Positions 46,395 to 58,040 of a stretch of 64,000 nucleotides of DNA are shown here, in pieces. Where the stretch lies: NCBI RefSeq assembly GCF_910592395.1, contig NC_088314.1:12898001-12962000 (forward strand), written 5' to 3'. The notes under the pieces are model-generated. The model had not been told where the DNA came from and searched no databases. It saw only the letters and a list, made by a program, of their open reading frames with translations. This DNA is from Lineus longissimus. Taxonomy: Eukaryota > Nemertea > Pilidiophora > Heteronemertea > Lineidae. The stretch's first letter is position 1, and the number at the start of each line of letters is the position of its first letter. The translations under genes were made by a program, and so were the position numbers.

Positions 46395-46823
46395 GAGACA
46401 AGACCACAATTGATTTTCCAAGCCATTTCCAGTTATTTCAAATGCACGCCATCAAAGAATGCGTGGAGCTGTGAAACTGAAATTCGGATATGATATACGG
46501 TTTAGTCTTGCGAGTAACTGGTGCGATTTAAATTGGTGATTGACCACGGAAATCTTTTTAAAATTGACAAGTTTGACACAAGTGGACATTTTTACCCATT
46601 TCGGCCATTTTCACTCCAAATTTGAACCACCCCCCTATGGCCAGGTTGTCAAAATTCAAAATTATTTTTTTACCAAACAATTTATTTATATCTGTAGACT
46701 TGCCACAGCAAATATTTTTTCAATACCTCTCCAAATATGTACTTGAGAGTAAAAAACATGCACTCGTCTAATAGATAGGCCTGGACCCTCCAACCTATCA
46801 ATATTCATTAGTGGTCTTGTCTC
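46395..46823. mobile_element. Terminal TIR block of transposon unit 3 (array end)
   Basis: 429 bp ending GTGGTCTTGTCTC, then unique flank AGCAGGCTCG. It is more like the satellite-composite blocks than are the blocks of units 1 and 2 (GTCTTGCGAGTAAC; intact right terminus). The poly-G tract before it is absent. Confidence 0.8.
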
Positions 46824-47745
46824 AGCAGGCTCGTAGCAGACGATGGATTTGGAAATTTTAAAACGCTAGTTAAAAAATAACTATCCGTAGGAAAATAATT
46901 ATTTTCATTCAGGATTGATTAAATGACTGCCATTAACCCATTTCTAAAGTTTTATCAGTACATCAAATATCTATGAAGTCTCTCTTTAAGTCCACCCCCC
47001 ATTTTGAACTCGTTTAGCAGAGCCTTATACCAAGAAATACCTCGTGTTTAGGACACAGTTTGTCTGTGTCTTCATCAACCTCAAAATAACATCACTGGTA
47101 CCTTTTTGGAAATATTGACCTGTCTCAATAAGATCCCCAGCCGTGAATAGATTACTAATCTATCTCAGGTACCAATTACACGTGTTGCTGTGTACACAGC
47201 TTCAAGTAAGCCACCAGAGCACGCTTACATCTGCTGAACTCAGGACCTTGTGTGATTCATTGAGCAAAACTCTTCTTTCCATATCACAAAAGGAAGAATT
47301 ATTCCCCAATCATTGTCCCTAACGTCTTGCCATTTCACAAGTGTAAGAATATCCCCTCGGATCACAGTCCCCACTACTGGACTAAATACTTACCATTTCA
47401 CAAGCGTAAGAATTACACTCCTCGGTCGACCCAATAGGTACCCCGTACCAGCCACAACTATTAACCCCTCTACACTACAAATTCATAGCGTCAAAAGAAA
47501 TGGGCTAATGTCCCGTGTCAAAAATTGGCCCCCGAGAATTCGAACGATGATATTTTTTCAGCAAAAACTAATCTGCTTGACTGTGTGTTATGTTATTTTC
47601 GCCAAGGATAACTTTTACAATGTAAAACATGTGATCTCTAAAGGTGAGGTGATTTGAAAGAGACAATCATACAGTTCGTGGGTCATCGTGTCATGCCTTC
47701 TGATTGTGTACAGCCCAGAGGTGTATTTCTCAGTGTAGCGGTAAG
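46824..47745. other. Unassigned DNA
   Basis: No gene is supported. Two short similar stretches (CATTTCACAAGYGTAAGAAT) occur at about 47330 and 47391. Confidence 0.4.
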
Positions 47746-48200
47746 GCGCCACCAATAAAGCAGACAAAGACAATGTCACAACCAAGGAGCGACTCCAACC
47801 ATATCGACCACGTCATCAGCTGGTTCGTTAAGGGCGATATCGCCAGAGGCGTAGCTAGCGGGGGGCCAGGGGGCAGATGCGCCCCACCCCAGAGCTCACC
47901 AAAATATGTGTTTTGTACCATGAATTTTGCCAAAAATGTCAAAAATGGCCATTTTGCCCCCGCCTCCCCGATAGCCTTTTGCCCCCCCCCCCCGACCAAA
48001 AAGCTAGCTACGCCCTGGCCTTGGTCACCACACAAATCATCACAGATTTGCATCACAGACTTGTCATAAATATCATCCAACTAATGATGTCGACAAAACA
48101 GACAAAGACAACGTCACAACCAAGGAGCGACTCGAAATAATCGACGAAATCAGCTAGTTCATAAGGCAATGATGTCACAACACAAATCATCACAGATTTG
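47746..48200. repeat. Short tandem duplication carrying a MITE
   Basis: ACAAAGACAAYGTCACAACC and AAGGAGCGACTC occur at about 47764 and 48104, and AAATCATCACAGATTTG at about 48034 and 48184. The first copy is split by the MITE at 47844-48017. Confidence 0.6.
47844..48017. mobile_element. hAT-like MITE, copy M2
   Basis: 174 bp, CAGAGGCGTAGCTAGC to GCTAGCTACGCCCTG. Similar to M1 throughout, including CACCAAAATATGTGTTTT and a poly-C tract. Confidence 0.65.
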
Positions 48201-49922
48201 TCACCAGTCGATCGAATCCAACTAATGATCCCAAACACAGACGACCAAAACTTCATATGTAACTAATTAACCTTTGTCTATTTTCTATTTCTATTCTAAC
48301 TCATTAACCAAGGGTACTCAAGCCACAGTCATACTGGTTGTGTAACTCAATTAGGTCTCCATGGCCATACAGTGTTTGTATTCCGCGCAATTTGCCGATC
48401 TGCGCTTACCGATCCTATGATTGCGCGGCCATCTCGAGATCGCGCAAGTCGGTTTTGGCCTATGCTGTGCTGGTCGTGAGATTGTGCTACGCGGACTTCT
48501 CTCTGTCGGTCCTGGAGTGTATCCAAATATTCTTACGAGTATTCTTATGAGTGAATATATTATGACGATTCTAATTCAATTTGCATGGGTCATGGTCGTC
48601 GGTCATGATATGGGTGGCTGTCTCGTCAAAAATTTTGTGGATATTGGAACAGCAATTGACCTGCTACTACAGTTTGAACATCTTTATTGACACCCTTCCC
48701 TTGGGACTGAGAAATGGGCTACTCATACTGTCCTTGAATTCAGAGGTGTCCTAATTCAATGCCAATATAAATTCCTTCTTTAATTGGGTTCTTTTTTATA
48801 ATGTTCCACTCTGCAGTTCTTTCCCAGAAATAATCTAAAAGTTACCAGGAAGTATTTTTTAAATTTTTTAGCAAATACTGACGATTTTTAGCCTAAATTA
48901 AATTAAATTAAATTAAATTCATTTATTCCCAGCTTCCTAGCTCTGTGATGATAGCTAGGCCTAGATTAGGCCCTGTCCATTAAGTGTCTTATATTTTGGA
49001 CAGAGATTTATAATGGTAAATTTGCAATTTATCCTCACACTGGCCAACTACTAGATGATTCGATTTCTATATTGTTCATACATTGGCCTCATTTAACTTG
49101 CAATTCCAAAACTGCTCTTTCTTTTGCAGGTCCACACATTTGAGAAGGATAATGAATGCTGTTTGCGTTGTTAGTTTCTATTTATTTGAAATTTATTGTA
49201 TTGAAAATTAGGATGAGACAACTAAGTGAAGTATCGGTCACAAATAAACTTTATTGAGTCTTTATAAATGCCATAGTATTAGTATTACATTAAATAACTG
49301 GGTATTACATATCATCTAAGAGTTTCAATAAAGCTTCTCATCACATGTGATGATTCTTCCCAAGACCCATTGGTCATGGAACTAAGTTTTCCTGAAAAAA
49401 GAAAAAATAATTTACGTAAATATCAACCAGCATAGATTATAATCAAGACCTTGGATGATTATACTCAATGAAATCAACAATGTCAATAAGCCTGTATGTT
49501 CAGGAACACTTTTCTATTTTGCATACTCCCCTTCCAGATTATTTGTTGGGTACATTTAGAGCCTATATATCATTTTCAGCCATCCAGTAAGAGAAAATAA
49601 TAGCAGGAGAATTTCTGAGTATTTTTACAGAAACGTTTCCCTAGAAAATGATGCAACTATGTCCAATTAAAGAACAATTAAAGAATTAAGAGATTAGAAT
49701 AAGAAAATATACATATTTGTATTGGAAGACATTGCAAAATAAAAAGTGTGCATTGTGTCATTCTAGTATTCAAATATTCATGAGTCGGAGAAATGTAAAG
49801 GAGCGCAGTTACGGTATTATTATCATTGGCAGAATATCTTGTACTATTGTTGTATTATAGACCTGCATATTATAATCGAGCTTTATACATTATAGGTCGT
49901 ATCACCCTGAAAGTAGAGTTTC
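48201..49922. other. Mostly unassigned AT-rich DNA
   Basis: An (AAATT)n run at about 48893-48918 followed by TCATTTATTCCCAGC may be a minus-strand LINE tail. A minus-strand AATAAA at about 49249 and a TTTTTTCAG-type acceptor near 49395 could mark a terminal exon, but the implied coding part is too short to support a gene. Confidence 0.3.
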
Positions 49923-50087
49923 TTGGCGGTCAATCAAAAACTCCCATGTGAACAAGTGGGAGTAAGGAAGATAAACTTCGTTCCTCAAAGGAAGACACGA
50001 GGAGAGAAAAACATCTGTAGAAGCAGCAAGCAGCAGATTTCTCGAAGTAGAGCGAGCATCGGTTCATGTTCGGCGATGCCAAACGTA

Positions 50088-50516
50088 GCTTATAATAGAC
50101 GACCGGGATTCAGCGTTGCACTCCAATCCGGGAAGCGCAAAAGATCTCGGACTCGTCATCCTGGAGAAATAAAAGCAAAACAACACCTCGATTTTCTATC
50201 TTTGTTCGGCAGAATTGGAAGTAGATCGACGAGGGCAAAGCTTCTCGATTTGGCGAACAAAGGACAGATTGACGCGATTTTAGAGTGTATTGAGAACGTT
50301 CACAGGTGTAACGTTCCGATACCGGCGAACAAAATACAAAAGCTTCGAAGACACAGCCCACTGGTAAGACAACTATAAAACCCCCCGAATCAGTCTTCAG
50401 ACCAGGAAAAAACTACTCGCACAATCGGGAGGATTTTTGGGATCACTCATACCGCTAGCTGTTGGAGCGATAGGTAACCTCGTAGGAGGGTTAATCGGCA
50501 AGAAATAAACATTTTC
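50088..50516 (+). pseudogene. Basic ORF with glycine-rich hydrophobic tail, frameshifted (virus-like?)
   Basis: The open frame reaches 50378. The first ATG is at 50088; the upstream part of the frame starts at a TTG. The product is strongly basic (GKRKRSRTRHPGE), with a helical region ending KLRRHSPLVRQL. In the next frame, 50379-50516, the sequence continues as a hydrophobic, Gly-rich stretch (GGFLGSLIPLAVGAIGNLVG), so one frameshift seems to separate two parts of one protein. Such basic plus Gly-rich hydrophobic proteins accompany minor virion proteins in some DNA viruses and Polinton-like elements. I cannot name the family. Confidence 0.4.
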
Positions 50517-50518
50517 AA

Positions 50519-51211
50519 ATGTCATCGACTGCAAATTTCAGCGAAAGCATCATCATTCCTTTGAGCACATACCGCAATAACTGTCTTGCAAGAACACACA
50601 CCGAAAACGAAGAAAGGAAGAAGAGTCCCGTACCAGAGAGCAAAGATGAAAATGCCAGCGAAATGCCTATGCCCGATGATGTGAAGCTATAAATACTGGA
50701 GAGAAAACGTTGGGAGCAAAAACAAACTGGAAAAATCAAGGATATCGCAAAAAGAACTGGACACGCGCAACGGCTCAAAGATTTGCTGAGTAAATTTGCA
50801 ATCATTGGGATTCGACATCCTTTTGTTAATATAATTTTACGCGATTACATACAACATTTTCCTAATGAAATCGATTGGAAGGACAACACCTATGAAATAC
50901 TAGTTGAAGGAAATCTAGTACCCAATTCGAACATTTTGCGAAGTCTACATTTCCTTCTAGCTCCCGATGACCTCAAATATCATGCTCCTCCGGGAGCCTT
51001 CAGCCTGGCCGCGAAACTATTGGACATTGGTGTGCCGCGTGGATGGTTCAACATAGTCGATGCCGCGGAAGCAGCAGAATTATCAAGAGCACAATTACCA
51101 ATATCGACGCAAGGTAAAACCAAGATATTGGAGAAGAAGAGACCGCCAGGTCACGATCCGAACGCCAAAAGCTACGTCTACACCCTTATTCGAGCTGGAA
51201 GAGGAAGATGA
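50519..51211 (+). pseudogene. Second ORF of the cassette, one internal stop
   Basis: ATG at 50519, open to a TAA at 50690-50692, then open again in the same frame to 51211. The second part includes an acidic-to-neutral domain with VEGNLVPNSNILRSLHFLL and a PPGAFSLAAKLLDIGVPRGW segment, then a basic tail RAGRGR. It follows the first ORF within a few bases, an arrangement typical of a compact viral or large-transposon gene block. The single in-frame stop suggests decay. Function unknown. Confidence 0.4.
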
Positions 51212-51963
51212 AAGATGAAAGCCAGCTGCGACCCGATTCGACGCCAAACGTTAGCGTTAAAAAAACCGATAGTCCCTGGCTCCCCACCTGATACAGGAGA
51301 TGTATATCGTAACGAAGCGGTTTCTGTTAAGGTTCGTCTGACTGTATGTAGCGCTCAGGATACGTAACTCCATATCCCAAGATATTTTGTTTAACGCTTT
51401 TTAACGATGTTTCACTGCATGAATGTATGCGCCTGCGTATATCCCGACCGTGAAGATATATTGTTAACACTTTATTCTAAAATACCTTGGTACCGTAAAG
51501 TCAACTTTTAAATGGAAAATGCATAAGCCTCGTTCTGAGAGTGGAGTGTTTTGGACACGCAACCAAGATGCTCTACCAAAGTTTCCTCGGGTTGCACTAA
51601 AATGTAGAAACCATGCACACAGCTCACTTCAGAAGTTTGAGGCTCTCAAAACACTGCTTCAAACACAAATCAGCCAAGGAAGCATCAACCACCCTAAGTT
51701 TTTTAATGAGCACTACACATATTTGCTGAGAAAATCGCTCCAAATAGCCCATTTGCGCGGATTTTAGCATCACTTGAGCGAGCCGATGCGGACTTCCTAT
51801 AGTATACGCGCTGCCGTAACATAATGTAAACAACGGCGCTACCGGCGCTCCGGGCAGGCGATGGATGGAATTTGCCAAATTCGCACATATTCAAGTTATT
51901 TTCGTGGCCTATCTTTTTAAGTTTGAGGTATTTTAGAATAGAAATTGAACCCTCGGCTTCGGA
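51212..51963. other. Unassigned DNA; open frame 51519-51767 of unknown nature
   Basis: An 82-codon plus-strand frame has no recognisable domain. From about 51780 the sequence (for example TTTTAGAATAGAAATTGA at about 51930) resembles the sequence before the foldback at 56881, so the foldback element may begin here. Confidence 0.35.
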
Positions 51964-52087
51964 CCTTGGTTGAGTTACCAAGACACTCTCGGGTGGAGCT
52001 AAAATTTCGTCCAAACCCTTGCCTATCGGCTCGGGTTTGGACTGTATTTTAGCTCCACCCGAGAGTGTCTTGGTAACTCAACCAAGG
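51964..52087. mobile_element. Hairpin foldback element, copy F1
   Basis: Arms 51964-52018 and 52033-52087 pair at about 52 of 55 positions around a 14-nt loop. The inner part (GTCCAAACCC / GGGTTTGGAC) matches copy F2 at 56881. The outer arms differ between copies. Confidence 0.7.
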
Positions 52088-53539
52088 ACCATGTTAACCG
52101 TCTTGTCATATCTTGTCATGATTTTTATTTCGTGCACCACTGGTCTTTGCGTCCCTACATGACAGAGATAGGCCTACTATAATAAGTATAGTTACGCCTA
52201 TTTGTATAGGGTTTTATGCGTCCTGGGTGCTATGATATTGTGTCCCATCTAATGATATGCACCAAAATAAAACAATTTTAGGCTTTGCAGGTACTATTGA
52301 ACAAGGATGACCCCCGGTTTCACTGAAATGGCTCTGGCTCTGGGCCCGGCAGAGTTGCGGGCTCTGGGTACCCTAATCCACATCCAATTTCTCAACCCTA
52401 ACTGTACCTAGGCCTAACACAATTTTATACACAGACACTGGGCATGCCGAGACACATAGAACTAGCATAGGCTATCTATTTTTTAGGGTCGGATAGCCAA
52501 TGGGTTGCAGCCCACCCCTCCCACAAGTTAATCTGCCTGCCCTGTGACCCCTGGCTGCCTTGCCTGCTCCTGCTTACCGGCCCCACTCCCTTTTTCCAAA
52601 TCGCCGATGTCTTGCCTCTCTTTAGTGCCGGATGCTGCACCTTATGAAAACCGATACTATTATCACGCCCCAATAAGGAGGCGGGGGTGGGGTGGGGGGG
52701 GGGGGGGGGGGTAGGCGAAGGGTTGTCGGGAAAGTGGCCTGGTACCCGTATGCTCTTTTTGCCGGGGATACCACTCGTTACCCCTCTCCTAAGTTTAGCT
52801 ATAGGCCTACCTGGCGGGGGTGTGCGGGTGGGGGAAGGGTGGCAGGGAAATTGGCCTGGACGTACCCGTATGCTCTTTTTGCCAGGGATACCACTCGCCA
52901 CCCCTCCCCTAAGTCTAGCTCCCTCGATCACAATCATGCTTTGGGATTAATTGATAAGCTATATGATAGTGCAATCACCAAACCCTACTTCGTAAGTGTT
53001 TTATATGGCCTTCGATCCGTTGAGAACGAAACGACTGCTACATATATACTTTTGTACTGTTCTGTCGTGGCACAGGTAGTTGTATTGTGTGGCCTAGTAA
53101 AAGGCCCCCAAAGTGAAAGATATACCCAAACCATACCATCATGTACTATGTAGGATGTAGCCTACATAGCAGACCCCCTATAGTATACCATACCACCAGT
53201 AGGCCTAGCTAGGCCTATGTACCCTACTACGTGTCCCACCTAGTGACCTAGGGTCGGGAAAACAGACTATTTTAACAATAGGCGTATGCATGTCATCATA
53301 CATGTAGGCCTGTCAATAGTCAACTGTCATGATAGTAGGCCTACTATACTAGGGGGCTACATGATAAATATTACATGGTTTACCAGCAGTCTACCACAGT
53401 TCCCATCATCAAGTGTACATAACACCTATAACGGTCGTTATACGTGTACCTATTCTTAATATCATCATACATATTACATGTCATAAAAGATGTTGTGACG
53501 TATTTTCTGCTTCATTTAAGATTCGTTTCTTCATTTCAG
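52088..53539. other. Unassigned DNA with a ~118-bp tandem duplication
   Basis: Two copies at about 52730-52800 and 52847-52920 share ACCCGTATGCTCTTTTTGCC and GATACCACTCG. A poly-G tract lies at 52692-52711. The remainder is rich in TAGGCCTA words. No gene. Confidence 0.55.
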
Positions 53540-56112
53540 GAAATGTCTTCCAAATGCCGAGTCAAAATTACTGATGACCAGCGAAAAAAGTTAATTGCCC
53601 ACTTCAATGGTGGATGAACTCCACAAAGCGGTCATGCCATTCAAAAATTGAAGAGGTGGCAAAAGAATTAGGATTGGAGTTCAAAAATGTGAAGGTAGGT
53701 TCTGAAAAAGGAATGTTCTTTGTGTTAAAATCTGAAATAATAGGACTAGAGTTTATGGAGCCTTCTCTGCAATGGATAGCCTTCGCTATTTATAAAAACA
53801 ATTTCCTGTGCTAGAAATCTGCAATTGTACATTGTACATTGTGAATTTTTACTGAAGGATGGTACAATTTCACACTGCAGAATAAAAATTCTTGTGCAAT
53901 GGTTTGTTACATATTTTTATATACTTTCAACTCGGCTGTGTAAGACCAGATCATATATTTCTTGCCCGCCCATTACAGACATGTAGGATTAACCAAAATC
54001 ACGATTCCAACCAGTGAGGTATGACGAGAATTTTTATAGGCCTACTACCCCTAACCTGGATGAATATCCTTATGAATAAACATCATAAATGTGGTATTGG
54101 GCAGTATTATCAACCTGGGAGTATTTCAGTATTTCATTGAAAACCATGCAAGGCCCTCCTGTTCACCTCAGTGGCACAATAAAGAAGAGGAAGCCAAGTT
54201 CATATAATATTTTTTTAAAAGAAAGGAAGGAGACCATGAAAGGTGAATATTTTCTTCTTAGTTCATGAAGAAAAAAATTCTGTAGTTTTACCAGGTAGTT
54301 ACTAAGTATTAATGACCTCCCGGCAGCAACATATTTTTTTTCTTCTGGAATATTTGTGGATCCTTAGAAATTTGAAAACGAATTGGATCTAATGCACTTC
54401 TGTGAAAGATAAACTAGAAAATAAACAATTTAACTACTGGGTACATTGTATTCTGTTAGATGTCTGCAGGGGGGGGGGGGGGGGGGGGGGGGGTGGACTG
54501 CAGAGCTCTTGCAAAATTGCAGATGATTTGGTGCTTAATAGTAAGATTAGAATGGAGTTAATCTTTGCTTTATGAATTGATTTTCTAAAGGCCGCCTTTA
54601 ATTTAAAGATTGTGAATAACCTTCATCTTTTATCCATCAGGTAAACCTCCTGGTGAACAGTTCCAGGCCTGGGCCAACGAGTGGAATGCCCTTTCTCCTG
54701 CAGCCAAGAAGGGCTTCCATGAAAAAAAGGGAGTCGTTGGACATCAGACCAACAAATGAAAGGGAACGGATGGCCAGGGTGGAATTTCTTTGGCGCAAAT
54801 TGATGAAGCTGTAAGTAATGCTACTTAAAATACATTGTACTGTCAATGTAAGTCAGTTGCTGGCTTACCTGGCATGAAACCCCAGTGTTCTAATGGCGAA
54901 ACTTTGTGGTCTGTTTTAAATTTGGCTGAACTGAACTCGAAATACTGCCCTGATGCATTACTGACTTGGTGACCTAGATAAATATACACTTACATTGTAT
55001 GCAAATAACGTCACAACATGAGAGCAGAGTTGAAGACCTGGACCCGGTTTCACAAAGAATCTTAAGTTTTCTGTATATTTTCTTGGTGGTGCTCTCGATG
55101 AAACTTAATTTCTTCTTTGTGTATGCAGCCTTATGTGTCGTAACCTTTTTTGTGCCATTGGATTTCTGTTTGATATCCCTGTTACAAAAGTTTACATGAT
55201 CTACATCTACCCCGCTCATTTCAGAGTTTTTTGTATTAATTCTTAATCCTTCCTGTTTTTGATTTTGTAGTGTCAAGAACTGGCAACTTATGGAACGGAT
55301 GTGTTCCTCCTCAGTTGTGACGTCAAGTCGGGGAAAGAGGTTGTCCTTGGAAATGGGAGGGGAAAGTCTTCCTGGGAAAGTTTCCCAGTTGTGCGACCAA
55401 TTTTCGTCTGCACTGTAGATCTGGTAAGCTTTGGCTCAAGTTTGTTTTCTACCGGGTGATCAATGCTGGTTGATTTCTCATTTCACTGAAACTTCATTGA
55501 AAAGAATATACATGTAGTTCTTTTTTTGGAAGAGGAGCTGGTTTGGTTAAACAACTACATTTAGGTACTGTAATGTACCCATTGGATTATTCTTATTTTT
55601 TAAGCTTACATTTGGTTTTTAACCTTTCTGGCTGTTAGATACTGGTAATATAATCTTACCAATTAATGTTGTTTTTTACTTTAAGGTGTATTGGATACTC
55701 AGGCTGCTGTTGGAACCAGCACATCAGGCATGTCAGGTCAAACTAGAGACCTCGAAAAGAGGGTTAGGGAGGCTCTTAATACTGCATATTGTAAGTTTCG
55801 TTTGTTTTGGTTTACTTCTTTAATTGCAAGGTGACACACCATTTCAGGCTTCTTCATTATTTCTTTTTTTGGTGAGTTAACTTTAACAGGTATTATATGG
55901 TGAAACATTGTCAATTTAAATTTATATCTTCTTTATTACGTTACAGGTGTTTCTACTGGTAGGGACCGTTTCCCTTACAGTGATCACCACAAAGTCAATG
56001 TTCATGGACTACCGGATGGACTTCACATTCCACAGTCTTTTGGGAGCATCGGGAAAGCCAAACTCCAAGAACTCCTGGAAGTTATACCACAGTTAAAGTT
56101 TGTGGTAAACCC

Positions 56113-57393
56113 GTAAGTTCAATTTTCCAAACTCATAGGACCTATGTTAGATACATGTATGCAGAACTTTCACAAGTAGTGGTTGCGTGCAAGACCATTT
56201 TTACCACTGCTGGATCCGAGCCTTATAGTAATAGTTACCAATAACTAAGCATCCAATGTGCCCTATTTGTGTTTTTACACGCACACTGTTGATTTGTTGA
56301 TTTTGTTACCCAGCTTTGATTTTTGAATCTTGCTCTACCCCAAGCACCACAGCAGAGCCAACACATGATGATGATGAAGAAAGGACATTCTAAAAGGCCT
56401 TAGTCACAGTATATCATTGTTTCTAATACAAAATACATTACGCCTCGTTTTGATCGGAGCGGTCTTGGTATCGTAACCAATGACCGCCTGGGTAGGTATA
56501 AAATTCTGAATTTTAGCAGACGAATTATTTTCACCAAGAAGCAACGACTCAGCCCCACAAAACAATGTCAAGAACACGAGATTTTGAAGTATTCCCCGAT
56601 ATATTGGGATTTGTGAAGTAGGGAGGATACCCGAGGACTCTTTCGAGGTCGTCAGTCAGGATTCAGAAGAGGTCAAAGACGAGGAAATGGTAGAAATCGA
56701 GCTAGCAGACTGGGAATTCCCTTGCTGCGTGACGTCATCTTCACAAGCAACAATATGGCGGAGTTCCGGACACCAGGCTGGATCATTCTTTGACGAAAAC
56801 GGAACATATATACCTTTCAAATCGTATTTAATTTGTTTAATTTTGAAACCTTTTAGAATAGAAATTAATACCTCGCTGTCGGTCATTGGTTGTATAATCA
56901 AGACCGCTCGGGTAGACCTCAAATTACGTCCAAAACCCTCGGCGAAGCGCCTCGGGTTTTGGACTGCATTTTCGGTCTACCCGAGCGGTCTTGATTATAC
57001 AACCAATGACCGCCAGCTCGGTATTAATTCCTTAAACCAACACCTCTACCTCCAGGTAATGTCCCTGTTTGTTTGGCCTTCTGCATTCATATGCTAATAG
57101 TAGAAGCATTTTGACATTGATCAGGTCTCCAGTGTTGACAGATACATACTAACATAGCTAAATGTGATTGATGTCATAACCCAAATTATGGCATGTTAAA
57201 TTCGAGTCCAGTAACCATGAATGAACTGCAAAAACTGAGAAAATGGTTATTGCTCATACATGCCTAGAATTGTTTTGAAGTGGACGTATATCTTCAGGCT
57301 ATTTTTAGTAAGGCTTGAAGTAGTGTGGGTAACTCTAAATTGGTTCGTGCGTTAATATATGTTACTTAAACGGTACTCTGTGTTACATTGCAG
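56113..57393 (+). other. Intron of the HMG-box-like gene, containing a foldback
   Basis: 1281 bp with GTAAGT and TTGCAG ends. The middle (about 56440-57030) is foldback element F2 and relatives. The remainder has no supported feature. Confidence 0.55.
56881..57011. mobile_element. Hairpin foldback element, copy F2
   Basis: Arms 56881-56940 and about 56952-57011 are near-perfect inverted repeats closing on an 11-nt GC-rich loop region. Words TTTTAGAATAGAAATT upstream and CCAAAACCC inside are shared with F1. A fragment of the opposite arm may lie at 56445-56500. Confidence 0.7.
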
Positions 57394-57892
57394 TATGCCA
57401 CAGCTAGAACCAGTGGATGGTGAAAACACCGGTACTCCCCTCTCAGATGATGAAGAATCTCTCCCATCATTAGATCAAGCTAGTGTCAGTGTTAGTGGTG
57501 AGCATTGATACTTAGGCGTTATTTGATAACGTTTGGTGTTGGTGTATCACAACGACGTCACAGGATTGCCTAAAATATGCTTCATTCTGTTATGTTGCTG
57601 TGCAACCTTTGCTAATTCTTATTCTCTATTCTATCAGCTATGCCAATGCTCAATTATCTTGCTGGAGGTGGGATTGGAGATGCTCCAGTGATTCAAAGTA
57701 AGTACAAAAACTACAACAGACTACTGCATTTAAACTGGAGCAGTGTCATAATGGCACTGGTTGAAAGTCATTATCACAAGCCTATCGGCGTCTGATTCAC
57801 AATGTGGTTTGTGAGGAGTGTCATAGTCGTCAACAGTGTAGCTTACGTATTTCGAAGACCAGTGGAATTGGCGGCGTCAAATTATTAGTGAA

Positions 57893-58040
57893 ATTTATAA
57901 TTTACAAATTACAAATTACAAATCGTTTATTGAAACCGTGTAAAAAGTTACATTTTACATAAGATGAAAGTACGATGACCATAAGTGCAGTGTGGACACA
58001 TTCGGTAAGAAGAAAGAGTGGGAGAAGATTGGTGATCATA
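57893..58040 (-). pseudogene. LINE 3' tail, second copy
   Basis: Minus-strand tail (AATTTGT)n at 57919-57897, preceded on that strand by sequence similar to 29210-29320 (TTTACATTTTACA, GTGCAGTGT, AGAAGAAA). Strongly 5'-truncated. Confidence 0.65.

Larger units (their letters stand above)
53540..57697 (+). pseudogene. Nine-exon gene: homeodomain-like plus HMG-box-like, with frame lesions
   Basis: Exons are 53540-53694 (ATG 53543), 53979-54013, 54172-54242, 54641-54810, 55271-55423, 55686-55790, 55947-56112, 57394-57497 and 57648-57697, all with AG/GT borders. Exon 1 reads MSSKCRVKITDDQRKKLIAH and, after a frameshift, KIEEVAKELGLEFKNVK, resembling a homeodomain. Exons 3-4 read GTIKKRKPSSYNIFLKE and FQAWANEWNALSPAAKKGFH, resembling an HMG box. 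Exon 5 has TYGTDVFLLSCDVKSGK. Exons 6-9 stay in one frame. Exons 1, 4 and 5 each need a frame change, mostly in base runs, so this is a decayed copy or carries assembly errors. A short last exon (AGA TGA at 58380) is possible. It is probably a nuclear DNA-binding protein; family name not known to me. Confidence 0.6.

Noticed and set aside
52476-52937. 153-codon frame around the G-rich tract
   Set aside because: Proline/glycine-rich translation of a low-complexity tandem duplication.
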